A DNA stretch of 64,000 nt from positions 314,640 to 378,639 of the forward strand of contig NZ_CH724148.1 of NCBI RefSeq assembly GCF_000153225.1. The letters are read 5' to 3'. Each line of letters opens with the position of its first letter. The first letter of the stretch is position 1. Under the pieces are notes generated by a model. The model made no database searches. It was not told where the DNA came from and saw nothing but the letters and a program-made list of their open reading frames with translations. The stretch comes from Polaribacter irgensii 23-P (GTDB lineage Bacteria; Bacteroidota; Bacteroidia; Flavobacteriales; Flavobacteriaceae). Positions 45,077-54,036 of the stretch are shown in pieces. Position numbers and translations under genes: made by a program.

Positions 45077-45574
45077 ATGAAAAAAATATTATTAATATCC
45101 GATACTCATAGTTTTATCGATGACCAAATTTTAAAATTTGTAAGGCAAGCAGATGAAGTTTGGCACGCAGGAGATATTGGCAATTTACAAGTTACAGACA
45201 CAATCAAAAGCCTAAAGCCTTTAAGAGCTGTATTTGGAAATATAGATGACCACGATGCGCGCGCTGAATTCCCTTTAGATCAAAAATTCGAAGTTGAAGA
45301 TGTAACCATATGGATTACGCATATTGGGGGCTACCCCAATAGATATGACCAAAGAGTGCGAGAAGAATTAAAAATAAATACGCCCACCATTTTTATCTCT
45401 GGACATTCCCATATTTTAAAAGTACAATATGACAAAAAGCTAAAGTTGTTGCACCTAAATCCTGGAGCTGCAGGCAATCATGGTTTCCATAAAGTAAGAA
45501 CAATGCTCCGATTTGAACTTGCTGCAGGGGCCATAAAAAATTTAGAAATTATAGAGTTGGCCCAGCGGGGGTAA
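45077..45574 (+). CDS. YfcE/MJ0936-family metallophosphoesterase
   Basis: A 165-residue calcineurin-like phosphodiesterase. The two-metal site is seen as SDTHS (D, H), HAGDIG, VFGNIDDHD, ITHIGG and SGHSH. Proteins of this family hydrolyse phosphodiesters or phosphoproteins; the natural substrate is unknown. It is usually next to truA and an ABC transporter in flavobacteria, as here. Its last 26 bp overlap the 3' end of the histidine kinase gene on the opposite strand. Confidence 0.92.
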   Translation: MKKILLISDTHSFIDDQILKFVRQADEVWHAGDIGNLQVTDTIKSLKPLRAVFGNIDDHDARAEFPLDQKFEVEDVTIWITHIGGYPNRYDQRVREELKINTPTIFISGHSHILKVQYDKKLKLLHLNPGAAGNHGFHKVRTMLRFELAAGAIKNLEIIELAQRG

Positions 45575-47387
45575 TCGCATTTTTTTCCATTATAGGCAAC
45601 TCTGCAAATACGGTAGTCCCTTCATTAAGCACAGAATCTATTAAAAATTTCCCTTGCATCATTTGTATTCTTGCATGAATTTGGTTAATACCTATGCCAT
45701 CCTTAGTAGACGTAAGTGTCTTATCAAAACCCTCACCGTCATCTTCGATTTGAATAAGTAATCTTCCATTTTTCTCTTCTAATTTTACAAGTGCTTTTGA
45801 TGCTTTACTGTGCTTTAAAATATTATTGACAAATTCCTGAATGATGTTATTTGCTTTAATTTCAAAATTTTGGTGATACCTCCTCAAATTTTTGATATCT
45901 GTATTTATTTGAAGTTGCGAGTTGGAATATTTTTCTGACATTTCCTTAATCGCATATTTCAATCCAAACTTTAGCAATACCGAAGACACTAAACTATGTG
46001 ATAAGTCTCGAATCGTTTGTGAAGCTTCTGTAATAATTTGCTGCGTCTTATCAATCTCTGTTGGAAAAACTCCATTAAACTGCATTTTAGTAGCTTGCAA
46101 ATGTAAATTAGCCGACGATAATAAAGAGCTTACACTGTCGTGTAATGTTTCCGCAATTTGCTTACGCTCTGTCTCTTTACCATCTAATGTTGCGTTTAAA
46201 ATACGCACCTGCGCTTCTGATTTTAATTTCTCTAATTTATTCTTTTGAGCCAATCTTGTTTGCGCCAGCTTTAATTTTAAGTTTTTCTGACGTAATTTAT
46301 AATTGAATACGATCACTCCAGAACTAACCGTTAATAGAAGAATTAAAAGAATAAAAAAAATGATCGTTCTTTTCTCTTCTAGCTCTTTTAACTTAAGATC
46401 TGATGCTGCCGTATTCGCTTGTTTCTTTGCGATATCCAATTGATATTTTTCGTATACCTGTCTTACAATATGGTCAAATTCTACACTTTGTAAGCTGTCT
46501 TTAATAAGAAAAGATTTTTCTTGATAATCATATGCTTCAAAATCTTTTAAATTATATAACGCCCAAGCCAAGTTAAAGTATAAATCTTCTTTATATCGGA
46601 TCGCTTCGCTACTATTATCCTGTTCTATAAGGTCCAAAGCACTGGTGTATATCTCTTTGGCTTTCTTAAAATTATCCTCTAGCATATAAATACTTGCGAG
46701 ATTTGTTAATGCAGAGGCTTCGTTTAATTTATTTTTATGCAGCTTTCTAATTTCAAGAGCTTGGAGAGAATATTTTTTAGCCACACCATAAGATCCTATT
46801 TTTATGAATGTAGCAGATAAATTGTTATAAGCACCCGCTTTTATAGAAGACAAATCCTCATCTATAAAGTTCATTTGAATAATTTTATTATAATAGCTTA
46901 TAGCGCTATCTTTCTTTTCTAATAATGAATATTCAACTCCAATCTTTAACAGATTGTCTGCTAATAAATAACTGTTAACTGGAACTTCTGTAAAAGTATT
47001 TAATCTTGGGTGGTCTAGAAGCACCTCTTTCTTTAGCAAAAACAAAGATTTTTTTAAATATAAGATTGCTTTATCATGATCCTTAATTTTAGAAAAATTT
47101 TCACCTAATAGGAAAGCTGTCAAGTAGCGTAAGACAGTATTGTTTGATTTTTCAAGTTCAGTGAATAGTGCAAGTCCAAACTCTAATGACTTAGAATACT
47201 CTTCATTCTCATAATACTGTCGAATCTCTTGGTACCGTATAACCTGAAGAGAGTCTTTTTTTTGAGGAAATGGCAAAGGAGAAACTTGAACTGATCTAGC
47301 TTCCCCTTTATTATTTGCTATTATTATATGGTTACCAATGCGAATCGTTGCCAATACAAGCAACACACATCTTAAATATCTGTTCAT
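45549..47387 (-). CDS. Sensor histidine kinase with TPR repeats (NarL-type, HisKA_3)
   Basis: A 612-residue sensor. ATG 47387 (MNRYLRCVLLVL) begins a signal/anchor; the frame upstream overlaps the lipoprotein gene without family similarity. An extracytoplasmic region of about 300 residues carries TPR repeats (AYNNLSATFIKIGSYGVAKKY, LTNLASIYMLEDNFKKAKEIY). One transmembrane segment (about 340-362) follows, then a coiled coil and the HisKA_3 motif with His416 in AETLHDSVSS, and a C-terminal HATPase (N-box NNILKHSKASK, G1 DDGEGFD, G2 GIGINQI). It should phosphorylate the LuxR-type regulator encoded upstream at 48184-48849. The stimulus is unknown. Confidence 0.93.
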   Translation of the reverse strand: MNRYLRCVLLVLATIRIGNHIIIANNKGEARSVQVSPLPFPQKKDSLQVIRYQEIRQYYENEEYSKSLEFGLALFTELEKSNNTVLRYLTAFLLGENFSKIKDHDKAILYLKKSLFLLKKEVLLDHPRLNTFTEVPVNSYLLADNLLKIGVEYSLLEKKDSAISYYNKIIQMNFIDEDLSSIKAGAYNNLSATFIKIGSYGVAKKYSLQALEIRKLHKNKLNEASALTNLASIYMLEDNFKKAKEIYTSALDLIEQDNSSEAIRYKEDLYFNLAWALYNLKDFEAYDYQEKSFLIKDSLQSVEFDHIVRQVYEKYQLDIAKKQANTAASDLKLKELEEKRTIIFFILLILLLTVSSGVIVFNYKLRQKNLKLKLAQTRLAQKNKLEKLKSEAQVRILNATLDGKETERKQIAETLHDSVSSLLSSANLHLQATKMQFNGVFPTEIDKTQQIITEASQTIRDLSHSLVSSVLLKFGLKYAIKEMSEKYSNSQLQINTDIKNLRRYHQNFEIKANNIIQEFVNNILKHSKASKALVKLEEKNGRLLIQIEDDGEGFDKTLTSTKDGIGINQIHARIQMMQGKFLIDSVLNEGTTVFAELPIMEKNAITPAGPTL

Positions 47388-47415
47388 GCCTTTAAAAATA
47401 CAACAATTATTTCCA

Positions 47416-48090
47416 TCAATAGCTAAAGGAAGTATCGTAAACAACTCTCGGCTTTCTTTCCTTTCTTGCAGCAACTCCCTTTCCAAATAACGCGTGGTTT
47501 ACAAAATCGATCTTTAAAATTTTGGTAATTGGAATATCAACGGTCAACGAAAATACTTTCTGCGTACTTGGTCCATTCCTTAAATGCACTTCATAAATTC
47601 CCAATAATTTATTGTATAAAAATGTGGCTACAACATTGTCCTCTACTTCAAAATCTAACTGAAGTGTACCATCCTCATTAGTTGTCAACCCGTACGTCTT
47701 TAAAAATTTTGTTTCGCCTCCTTTTGCAAAATTAATGTTCTCATCTTCGATCGTAAATTTAGCCCTTTCCCCAACCGTATCGTCAAACAGCCCAACACTT
47801 AATCTATTGTCGCTCAGCGCTAAACTTTGTGAATATTGATTTTTTGTATCAAATACCACTTTAGACAAATGAAACTCCTTCGTGTTTGAAGTTACGTCAT
47901 CATGTGTAACAGAAAGCGTGTTATTTAAAACCTGATAAGCGATGGAGTACACACCGTTCGCATCTCTCTTTAGTTCTATTTGTTTTAGCAGGGCTTCTGG
48001 AGTTTCATCTATATCGAGTTCGTTGTTAGAACAAGAGGTGAAACCTAATGCTGCGAAACAAAACAAAAAAGTAAAGGCTATTTTTCTCAT
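47416..48090 (-). CDS. Lipoprotein of unknown function between regulator and kinase
   Basis: A 224-residue protein with a clear lipoprotein signal (MRKIAFTFLFCFAALGFTSC). The rest is predicted beta-rich, with many alternating hydrophobic strands (GVYSIAYQVLNNTLSV, LQLDFEVEDNVVATFLYN, YEVHLRNGPS), and ends in a basic region (AARKERKPRVV). I recognise no family. It lies 93 bp after the response regulator and 28 bp before the kinase, on the same strand, so it may be an accessory sensor or a target of the system. The C-terminal sequence is compositionally unlike the rest. Confidence 0.75.
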   Translation of the reverse strand: MRKIAFTFLFCFAALGFTSCSNNELDIDETPEALLKQIELKRDANGVYSIAYQVLNNTLSVTHDDVTSNTKEFHLSKVVFDTKNQYSQSLALSDNRLSVGLFDDTVGERAKFTIEDENINFAKGGETKFLKTYGLTTNEDGTLQLDFEVEDNVVATFLYNKLLGIYEVHLRNGPSTQKVFSLTVDIPITKILKIDFVNHALFGKGVAARKERKPRVVYDTSFSY

Positions 48091-48106
48091 AATATTATAT
48101 TTAAAC

Positions 48107-48123
48107 TAGTTTATTTTAAACTA
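48107..48123. repeat. Inverted repeat TAGTTTATTTTAAACTA before the lipoprotein gene
   Basis: TAGTTTA and TAAACTA flank three T residues. It overlaps a perfect 12-bp palindrome TAAACTAGTTTA at 48102-48113. The pair lies 12-33 bp upstream of the lipoprotein ATG (48090), where it could be an operator or an RNA hairpin affecting translation. Confidence 0.4.
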
Positions 48124-48183
48124 ACCGGCTGTAATTGTAATCGTGACAATAACGATTTGTGCTCTTGTATGCTTTTATGTGTA

Positions 48184-48849
48184 TCAGACAAGGTTATACT
48201 TTACAGCATATATTGCCAAGCCAACCGAATTTTTTACGTTTAACTTTCTTAATAGTTTTTTTCTGTATGACTCTACAGTATGATGGCTAATGTTCATCTT
48301 TTCTGCAATCTCACTTGTGCTTAGTTCTTTAGAGACAAGCCTTAAAACATTTTTTTCTCTTTCTGTTAAAGAATCAAAAAGAAGATCTTGTGGCATGTCT
48401 CCTGTCCTTGCTTTTTGACCAGATATTGATTTTAACAACTCTTTCTGAATGTCGCTGCTAAAATATTGCTCTCCATTCGCGACTGCTTTTATTGCATGGA
48501 CAATATGTGCTCCTGCATTGTTCTTAGAAATATAACCACTTGCTCCTAAACTTAATACTTCTTGCACAATGCGAACATCATCGTAACTTGACAAAACAAT
48601 TACTTTTTGCGCTATTCCTTTTTCCTGAAAATATCTTAAAACTTCAAAACCATCCAGAATCGGCATGGTGATGTCCAAGATGAGAACGTCTGCTCGGTTT
48701 TCCTTCTCGTTAAACCACTCTATTACAGCTTGGCCAGTTAAAGAAAAGTCTATTATTTCAATATTTTCGTCAGTCTTTATTACCGCTATAATTCCTTCGA
48801 TTAAAATCTTATGATCATCAGCTACGTGAACAAATATCTTTTTCTTCAT
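48184..48849 (-). CDS. LuxR/NarL family response regulator
   Basis: A 221-residue response regulator. The receiver domain has acidic DD at 11-12, the phospho-acceptor Asp59 in LILDITMP, and the switch region VIVLSSYDD with a later GYISKNN carrying the Lys. The C-terminal LuxR helix-turn-helix is clear: LTEREKNVLRLVSKELSTSEIAEKMNISHHTVESYRKKL. It is the first gene of a regulator-lipoprotein-kinase unit. Its promoter region carries a TAAATTTG element and phased CCCTGAA sites, so it probably regulates itself. Confidence 0.95.
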   Translation of the reverse strand: MKKKIFVHVADDHKILIEGIIAVIKTDENIEIIDFSLTGQAVIEWFNEKENRADVLILDITMPILDGFEVLRYFQEKGIAQKVIVLSSYDDVRIVQEVLSLGASGYISKNNAGAHIVHAIKAVANGEQYFSSDIQKELLKSISGQKARTGDMPQDLLFDSLTEREKNVLRLVSKELSTSEIAEKMNISHHTVESYRKKLLRKLNVKNSVGLAIYAVKYNLV

Positions 48850-48858
48850 TATGATTTA

Positions 48859-48866
48859 CAAATTTA
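48859..48866 (-). promoter_or_regulatory. -7 promoter element for the response regulator operon
   Basis: The minus strand reads TAAATTTG (TAnnTTTG). The transcript should begin near 48854, only about 5 bases before the ATG at 48849. Confidence 0.55.
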
Positions 48867-48890
48867 AGTTAGTAATTTAGATTCTACAAT

Positions 48891-48951
48891 CCCTGAAAAC
48901 AGTATATTTTTTATACCCCTGAATTCAGGGTACAAGACCCTGAATTCAGGG
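48891..48951. promoter_or_regulatory. Candidate operator: two CCCTGAATTCAGGG palindromes plus a half-site
   Basis: Perfect 14-bp palindromes at 48917-48930 and 48938-48951 start 21 bp apart (two helical turns). A half-site CCCTGAA at 48891-48897 lies about 40 bp upstream of the predicted transcript start. The outer flanks (48904-48915 and 48952-48963) are also inverted repeats of ATATTTTTTATA, so the whole block is nearly symmetrical. Location before the response regulator suggests binding by that LuxR-type protein. Confidence 0.6.
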
Positions 48952-49077
48952 ATATAAAAAATATCAAATAATTGAAATACAGTCTTTTAAATAATATTAA
49001 AATTACACCTTATAAGCTCAATAACAGAAAAAATAATAAATATTAATTTCTGAATAATCAATTTACATACACTCCAT

Positions 49078-49101
49078 AAAAAAACCGAGAATAAATCTCG
49101 G
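49078..49101 (-). terminator. Intrinsic terminator after the DUF4293 gene
   Basis: On the minus strand CCGAGA, a 5-base loop and TCTCGG are followed by seven T residues. It lies 36 bp beyond the stop codon. Confidence 0.8.
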
Positions 49102-49136
49102 CTTTCTTTCGCACTAAATATACTAAGATGTTAGTT

Positions 49137-49568
49137 TTACCGCAATCTATCTGCAGATTTTACAAGATCTTCATCCTTTTTAATCGCTTTATTTGCCAAA
49201 ACAATAAACAAAACAGCAAAAATTGGTATGAACATCCCAATACCCTTCTTAGAAACAGCAGCTTCTCCAGGTAACATTAGAGATACATAAATCAATAATC
49301 CTAATAAAATAAGATTTACCAAAATTGTCAATCGGCCGATAACAAATTGTAATTTTCTATTGTTATACATAAAAATTGCAATACACGCTAAAATTGCCGA
49401 CACTAGAAATAAAATAGGAATACTCTTTAGCTGATACGATTCACTTTTTAGTAAATCAACGGCAAAAACGCTATTTTCTTTTGTTTTCCATAAATCAAAA
49501 AAAAATACAAGTATTCCAGAAAAAATAAAAGTACTAAATAAATATATAGTTTGTATTCTTTGTATCAT
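49137..49568 (-). CDS. DUF4293 membrane protein
   Basis: A 143-residue protein with four predicted transmembrane segments (about 6-25, 48-66, 75-96, 110-128), beginning MIQRIQTIYLF as in nearly all DUF4293 members. The family is restricted to Bacteroidota and almost always lies divergent from rho, exactly as here. Function is unknown. A TACTTTTG promoter element lies 17 bp upstream and a terminator follows the gene. Confidence 0.9.
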   Translation of the reverse strand: MIQRIQTIYLFSTFIFSGILVFFFDLWKTKENSVFAVDLLKSESYQLKSIPILFLVSAILACIAIFMYNNRKLQFVIGRLTILVNLILLGLLIYVSLMLPGEAAVSKKGIGMFIPIFAVLFIVLANKAIKKDEDLVKSADRLR

Positions 49569-49585
49569 TTTTAATTTCTGATGTG

Positions 49586-49593
49586 CAAAAGTA
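49586..49593 (-). promoter_or_regulatory. -7 promoter element for the DUF4293 gene
   Basis: The minus strand reads TACTTTTG (TAnnTTTG), 17 bp upstream of ATG 49568. Confidence 0.5.
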
Positions 49594-49639
49594 GTTTATT
49601 CTTTTTTAAAAAGAAAACCTAAAACTAAAAAAAAAAGTA

Positions 49640-49647
49640 TATATTTG
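49640..49647 (+). promoter_or_regulatory. -7 promoter element for rho
   Basis: TATATTTG (TAnnTTTG) predicts a transcript start near 49653, giving a leader of about 105 bases before ATG 49759. The leader includes a GCTGTT...AACAGC stem (49669-49674 with 49691-49696). Confidence 0.55.
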
Positions 49648-49758
49648 TTGAACACAACCCCATAAAAAGCTGTTTTGTAGAACTATACTTAACAGCAATA
49701 TTCAAAAAACACTCAAATCTTACAAATCAAGATTCATATTTAACTTAATTATTTTATA

Positions 49759-51465
49759 ATGTTCGAAATTTCGGAACTGAAAGCAAAAACTCTTGCTGAA
49801 TTACAAGGTATTGCCAAGTCTATTGGTCTTGCCAAAACAAGTCAATTGAAAAAATTAGATTTAGTATATCAAATTTTAGACACGCAAGCTTCAAATCCTT
49901 CAAAAGCAACTACAATAACAACTCCTGGCGAAAGCGGAATTGAAAAAATAGACAAACAAAAAAGAAAGCGCGTTGTGAAAAAACCAGCAGCCTTCAAAAG
50001 TACCCCCATCTTTGATAAAAAAGAAGTACCTGAAAACAGTGTAGACGCAAAAACAGTGTCCGCCCCGGGGCAGGATTCGGTGCCTTCGCCTATCGCAACT
50101 CCTCAAAGAAAACCACTTCCAAGAAAAGAAAGTAAAGTTGAGGAAAAGAAAACTGTTACAGTGTCTAAAATCAAGGAGGAAAAGCAAGAAACAAAGCCTG
50201 CTAAACAGGCTAATAAGCCACAACAAAACAGGAACAACCCACCTCAGAGCAGCAAACCTAAAAATAACAATCAAAGTAGAGAAAAAACCAACACCAGTAG
50301 AAATAACGGAAATAAATCTACAAATAGATATAAAGATCCCGATTTCGAGTTTGACGGTATTATAGAAAGTGAAGGCGTTTTAGAAATGATGCCTGATGGC
50401 TATGGTTTCCTTCGCTCTTCTGACTATAACTATTTGTCATCTCCTGATGACATCTACGTTTCTCAATCTCAGATTAAACTTTTTGGTTTAAAAACTGGAG
50501 ATACCGTTTTAGGAAATGTTCGTCCACCAAAAGAAGGAGAAAAATATTTTCCTTTGATAAGAGTATCAAAAATAAATGGATTGAATCCAAACATCGTGAG
50601 AGATCGTGTTTCTTTTGAACATTTAACCCCCCTCTTTCCGCAAGAAAAGTTCAATTTAGCAGAAAAAGGAAGCTCATTATCCACGCGCATTATCGACTTA
50701 TTTTCTCCTTTAGGGAAAGGACAGCGTGGTATGATTGTAGCGCAACCGAAAACAGGTAAAACAATGTTACTAAAAGATGTTGCCAATGCAATTGCAGCCA
50801 ACCATCCCGAAGTATATCAAATTGTTTTGTTAATAGATGAACGCCCAGAAGAGGTGACAGACATGAAGCGCAACGTTCGTGGTGAAGTAGTTGCTTCTAC
50901 CTTTGACGAGCCTGCAGAGAAACATGTAAAAGTTGCTAATATTGTGTTAGAAAAAGCAAAACGTTTGGTAGAATGTGGACATGATGTTGTTATTCTTTTA
51001 GATTCCATTACTCGTTTAGCACGTGCATACAATACTGTTGCACCTGCCTCTGGAAAAATACTTTCTGGTGGTATTGATGCCAATGCTTTACACAAACCAA
51101 AACGCTTCTTTGGTGCTGCTAGAAACATAGAGAATGGTGGATCTTTAACAATTATTGCAACTGCTCTTACAGAAACAGGCTCTAAAATGGATGAGGTAAT
51201 CTTTGAAGAATTCAAAGGAACTGGAAACATGGAGCTACAGTTGGATAGAAATATTTCGAATAGAAGAATATATCCAGCCATCGACTTAATTAAATCTTCT
51301 ACGCGAAGAGATGACTTATTATTAGACGCCAAAACTGTGCAAAGAATGTGGGTACTGCGAAAATATTTAGCAGATATGAATCCTATAGAAGCGATGGAAT
51401 TTATTAACGATAGAATTAAATTCTCTAAAAATAATGACGAATTTTTAATTTCTATGAACGGATAA
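49759..51465 (+). CDS. rho: Transcription termination factor Rho
   Basis: A 568-residue hexameric RNA helicase that terminates untranslated transcripts. An N-terminal Rho_N helical domain ([20 protein letters not shown]) is followed by a ~130-residue Lys/Pro/Asn-rich insert (about 55-195), then the RNA-binding OB domain ([15 protein letters not shown]) and the ATPase core with Walker A AQPKTGKT and the Q-loop/R-loop region. The polar insert is normal for Bacteroidota and explains the length compared with 419 in E. coli. The gene is monocistronic, with a strong hairpin after it. Confidence 0.98.
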   Translation: MFEISELKAKTLAELQGIAKSIGLAKTSQLKKLDLVYQILDTQASNPSKATTITTPGESGIEKIDKQKRKRVVKKPAAFKSTPIFDKKEVPENSVDAKTVSAPGQDSVPSPIATPQRKPLPRKESKVEEKKTVTVSKIKEEKQETKPAKQANKPQQNRNNPPQSSKPKNNNQSREKTNTSRNNGNKSTNRYKDPDFEFDGIIESEGVLEMMPDGYGFLRSSDYNYLSSPDDIYVSQSQIKLFGLKTGDTVLGNVRPPKEGEKYFPLIRVSKINGLNPNIVRDRVSFEHLTPLFPQEKFNLAEKGSSLSTRIIDLFSPLGKGQRGMIVAQPKTGKTMLLKDVANAIAANHPEVYQIVLLIDERPEEVTDMKRNVRGEVVASTFDEPAEKHVKVANIVLEKAKRLVECGHDVVILLDSITRLARAYNTVAPASGKILSGGIDANALHKPKRFFGAARNIENGGSLTIIATALTETGSKMDEVIFEEFKGTGNMELQLDRNISNRRIYPAIDLIKSSTRRDDLLLDAKTVQRMWVLRKYLADMNPIEAMEFINDRIKFSKNNDEFLISMNG

Positions 51466-51498
51466 AAGAACAATAAACCAATCTATAGTACAGCTATA

Positions 51499-51534
51499 AT
51501 AACCTTTTTGAGCGCTCTCAAAAAGGTTATTTTT
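51499..51534 (+). terminator. Intrinsic terminator after rho
   Basis: A 14-bp perfect stem (51499-51512 with 51517-51530, ATAACCTTTTTGAG and its complement) with a 4-base loop and a following T-run. From 51540 to 51735 nothing recognisable was seen. Confidence 0.85.
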
Positions 51535-51736
51535 AGCGATAACTATTCATTTCTTTCCGCCATCCTTAAAGGCTAACAAACAAGAAGACCGCATTAAAAT
51601 TCCATACCATGAAAGATGACACCTTGTTTAGAATCCAATATCAAAAAAGCAACTCTCTCACAATTAAAAATCTAAAACATAGGAACAGCACAAGACAGGC
51701 TGTCTTAATCTGAACACTTCCCATAGCATAAAAAAT

Positions 51737-51770
51737 AAAAATCCATTCAAAATTAATTGAACGGATTTTT
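51737..51770 (-). terminator. Intrinsic terminator after the PpiD-like gene
   Basis: AAAAATCCATTCAA (51737-51750) pairs with TTGAACGGATTTTT (51757-51770) with one position that becomes a G-U pair on the minus-strand transcript. The T-run lies on the minus strand side, and the site is 22 bp beyond the stop codon. Confidence 0.75.
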
Positions 51771-51792
51771 AATTTATTTAAAAGAGTGTCTA

Positions 51793-53916
51793 CTAATTTG
51801 AGCCGTACATACTTGCTCTATTATCTTCCACTTCTGAAGCACTTTTAATTGCCTCATAAATTTTAAAAGTCATTGCTTTTCTCGATGCTGAAATTCTCTT
51901 TCTATTAACTTCGTAATTTGGCAATGCTGTTGGTGCCTCTTTTTTGTTTAAAGCAAAAGAGAACACGCCTCTATTACCTACTATCGCATTGTAAACTTTG
52001 TTTAATTCTGCACCGTACATTGCACCTACGATTTTGGGCTCTACACCCACTCCAACCAAAGAAGCTGTTTTTAGATTTACATCTTTTGCATTTCTTACTG
52101 TTGTATTGTTAGCTGCTGCAATCGCTGCTAAAGAGCTTCCTTTTAAATTTGCCGAAATTAGTGCCGCCTTCTTTTCATTTAACAAAATAGGTCTTACTGT
52201 ATTGAGCGCTTTTTCCACGGACATAAGTCCTTTTTCTGTTTTTGAAGTAACCACCGCGACTACATAACTTCCTGTTAAATCAAAACGATTGAAACTTCCA
52301 ATCTTAGAATCTCCTTTAAAAGCCCAAGAAACAATCTGTCTTTCATTTCCTAAACCTGGAACGTTTTCGTCTAATACCTCTAAGCCCACTGCCGCTCTTA
52401 AGTTATAGTTGTTTTCTTTCGCTAAAGCAGTGTAATCTGTAGTTTTTGAAACTGCCAAAGCGAATTGCTCTGCTTTTTGAAAGAAATCATTTTCCGTCGC
52501 TTCCGAAGGAATAATTTTACTCGCATACGTTGACAATTTCAACACTTTTTGAGTATTTTTTGTGTCATCAATACGAATCACATGGTATCCAAAAGGAGTC
52601 TCTACAACACCCACAGCTCCTTTACTATTTGTAAAGGCATAATCTCTAAATGCAGGAGTCATTCTCGCATAATTAAACCAATCTAAATCACCACCTTTGG
52701 CAGCCGAACCTGTATCTGAAGACAAGCTCTTTGCTAAAGATGCAAATTTACTGTCGCTTCTCTTTACAACCCTTAAGATACTATCTGCTAACTCTTCTGC
52801 TTGTGCTTTTGTTCTTGAAACCTCTGCAGTCCCTCGCTGAGAGCCTAGAAAAGGAATTAAAATATGACTTGCTCTTACCGAATCTGGCATTTTTGTAACC
52901 GCTCTTATTTTTGAAATTTTGAAATAACCCTGATCTTTGTATGGACCAAAAACATCCCCTTCATTTCCTGAAAAAATATCATTTGCTACTGCTTGGCTTA
53001 TAGAAGCATTGAATTTATAGTCTTCATCTAGATTTAGATCAGAACCATTGTCTACTAAAAAAACCTTGTCGTCTGTTGCGTTTTTAAAACCCACAATCAC
53101 TTCGTTATTTCTATCGGATGCATCACCAATCAATGAACCTACTTTTTGTTTGATTGCCTCTTCATCTTCAGCAGTGGCTTTAATATCAAACTTTACATAC
53201 GAAATGTCTCTCGTTGAAACTGCCTTAAACTCGTTCTCATTTGCCTTAATATATGCCGCTACTTCAGATCTTTTAATAGAAACTAGGCTATCTGCAATAC
53301 TTGCATAAGACACGTATACAAAATCACCACTTAATTTAGTGTTTTCTATTACATATTCCATTTCTCCCTCTTTTAGAGAAGCTCCTAAACCGGCAGTAAC
53401 TAAGCTATTGTATGTGTTTGTTTCTGTGTTTTCTTTTATCTGACCCATATAGTTAGACCAAGCAGACCACAACGATTGATTGTTTTCTTTGGTATCCGCT
53501 AAAAACTGTTTGAATTTTAATTCATCAAACAATCCCGCCTCATTTTGAAACTGTGGATTGTCTTGTACTGAGGGTACTTTTAAAATTTCTGACCATACAT
53601 CTTGTTCGCCAACTGAAATTCCTGCATCCTCTAGTTGATTCTTATATATTTTTTTTCTTAAAATATTATCCCAAACAGCGTTAGCTGCTTGCATTTCAGA
53701 AACTTCAGAACGACTATTTTGTTTATACTGATCTACCGCCTCTGCAAATTCTTGCCTTGAAATCGCTTCTCCATTCACCTGTCCTACCTCATTCACTTTA
53801 CTTGAACTAAAAAAATCTCCTAATGTTGAGGGATCTAATACAAAAGCAAATAATGCTAAACCAATTATAATTATTAAGAACATTGAACGTTCTCTAATTT
53901 TTGATAAAATTGCCAT
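51793..53916 (-). CDS. PpiD/SurA-like membrane-anchored peptidyl-prolyl isomerase
   Basis: A 707-residue periplasmic folding factor. It has one N-terminal transmembrane helix (about 12-27, MFLIIIIGLALFAFVL), a SurA_N-like chaperone domain, one clear parvulin (PPIC) domain around residues 340-450 starting RASHILIPF and including GGDLDWFNYARMTPAFRDYAF and PFGYHVIRID, and a C-terminal region that completes the fold. It should assist outer-membrane protein folding. It is the last gene of the coaX-to-ppiD envelope block, 120 bp after the CNNM gene. Confidence 0.93.
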   Translation of the reverse strand: MAILSKIRERSMFLIIIIGLALFAFVLDPSTLGDFFSSSKVNEVGQVNGEAISRQEFAEAVDQYKQNSRSEVSEMQAANAVWDNILRKKIYKNQLEDAGISVGEQDVWSEILKVPSVQDNPQFQNEAGLFDELKFKQFLADTKENNQSLWSAWSNYMGQIKENTETNTYNSLVTAGLGASLKEGEMEYVIENTKLSGDFVYVSYASIADSLVSIKRSEVAAYIKANENEFKAVSTRDISYVKFDIKATAEDEEAIKQKVGSLIGDASDRNNEVIVGFKNATDDKVFLVDNGSDLNLDEDYKFNASISQAVANDIFSGNEGDVFGPYKDQGYFKISKIRAVTKMPDSVRASHILIPFLGSQRGTAEVSRTKAQAEELADSILRVVKRSDSKFASLAKSLSSDTGSAAKGGDLDWFNYARMTPAFRDYAFTNSKGAVGVVETPFGYHVIRIDDTKNTQKVLKLSTYASKIIPSEATENDFFQKAEQFALAVSKTTDYTALAKENNYNLRAAVGLEVLDENVPGLGNERQIVSWAFKGDSKIGSFNRFDLTGSYVVAVVTSKTEKGLMSVEKALNTVRPILLNEKKAALISANLKGSSLAAIAAANNTTVRNAKDVNLKTASLVGVGVEPKIVGAMYGAELNKVYNAIVGNRGVFSFALNKKEAPTALPNYEVNRKRISASRKAMTFKIYEAIKSASEVEDNRASMYGSN

Positions 53917-54036
53917 ACGATTTAATTTATTTTGGTGGGCGAATATACGATTTGGAATTTAATATTGCAACCCCTTTTAAGCTAAATACAAGGAAGCCCA
54001 CTGTTGTTTTAAGTTCAGTAGTATAAAACTGAACGT

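Noticed and set aside
47388-47486. N-terminal extension of the histidine kinase overlapping the lipoprotein gene
   Set aside because: No family similarity, and the Met at 47387 starts a good membrane/signal segment.
51540-51735. Possible short gene from ATG 51609 (35 codons)
   Set aside because: No signal, family motif or promoter; it ends between two terminators and looks like non-coding DNA.
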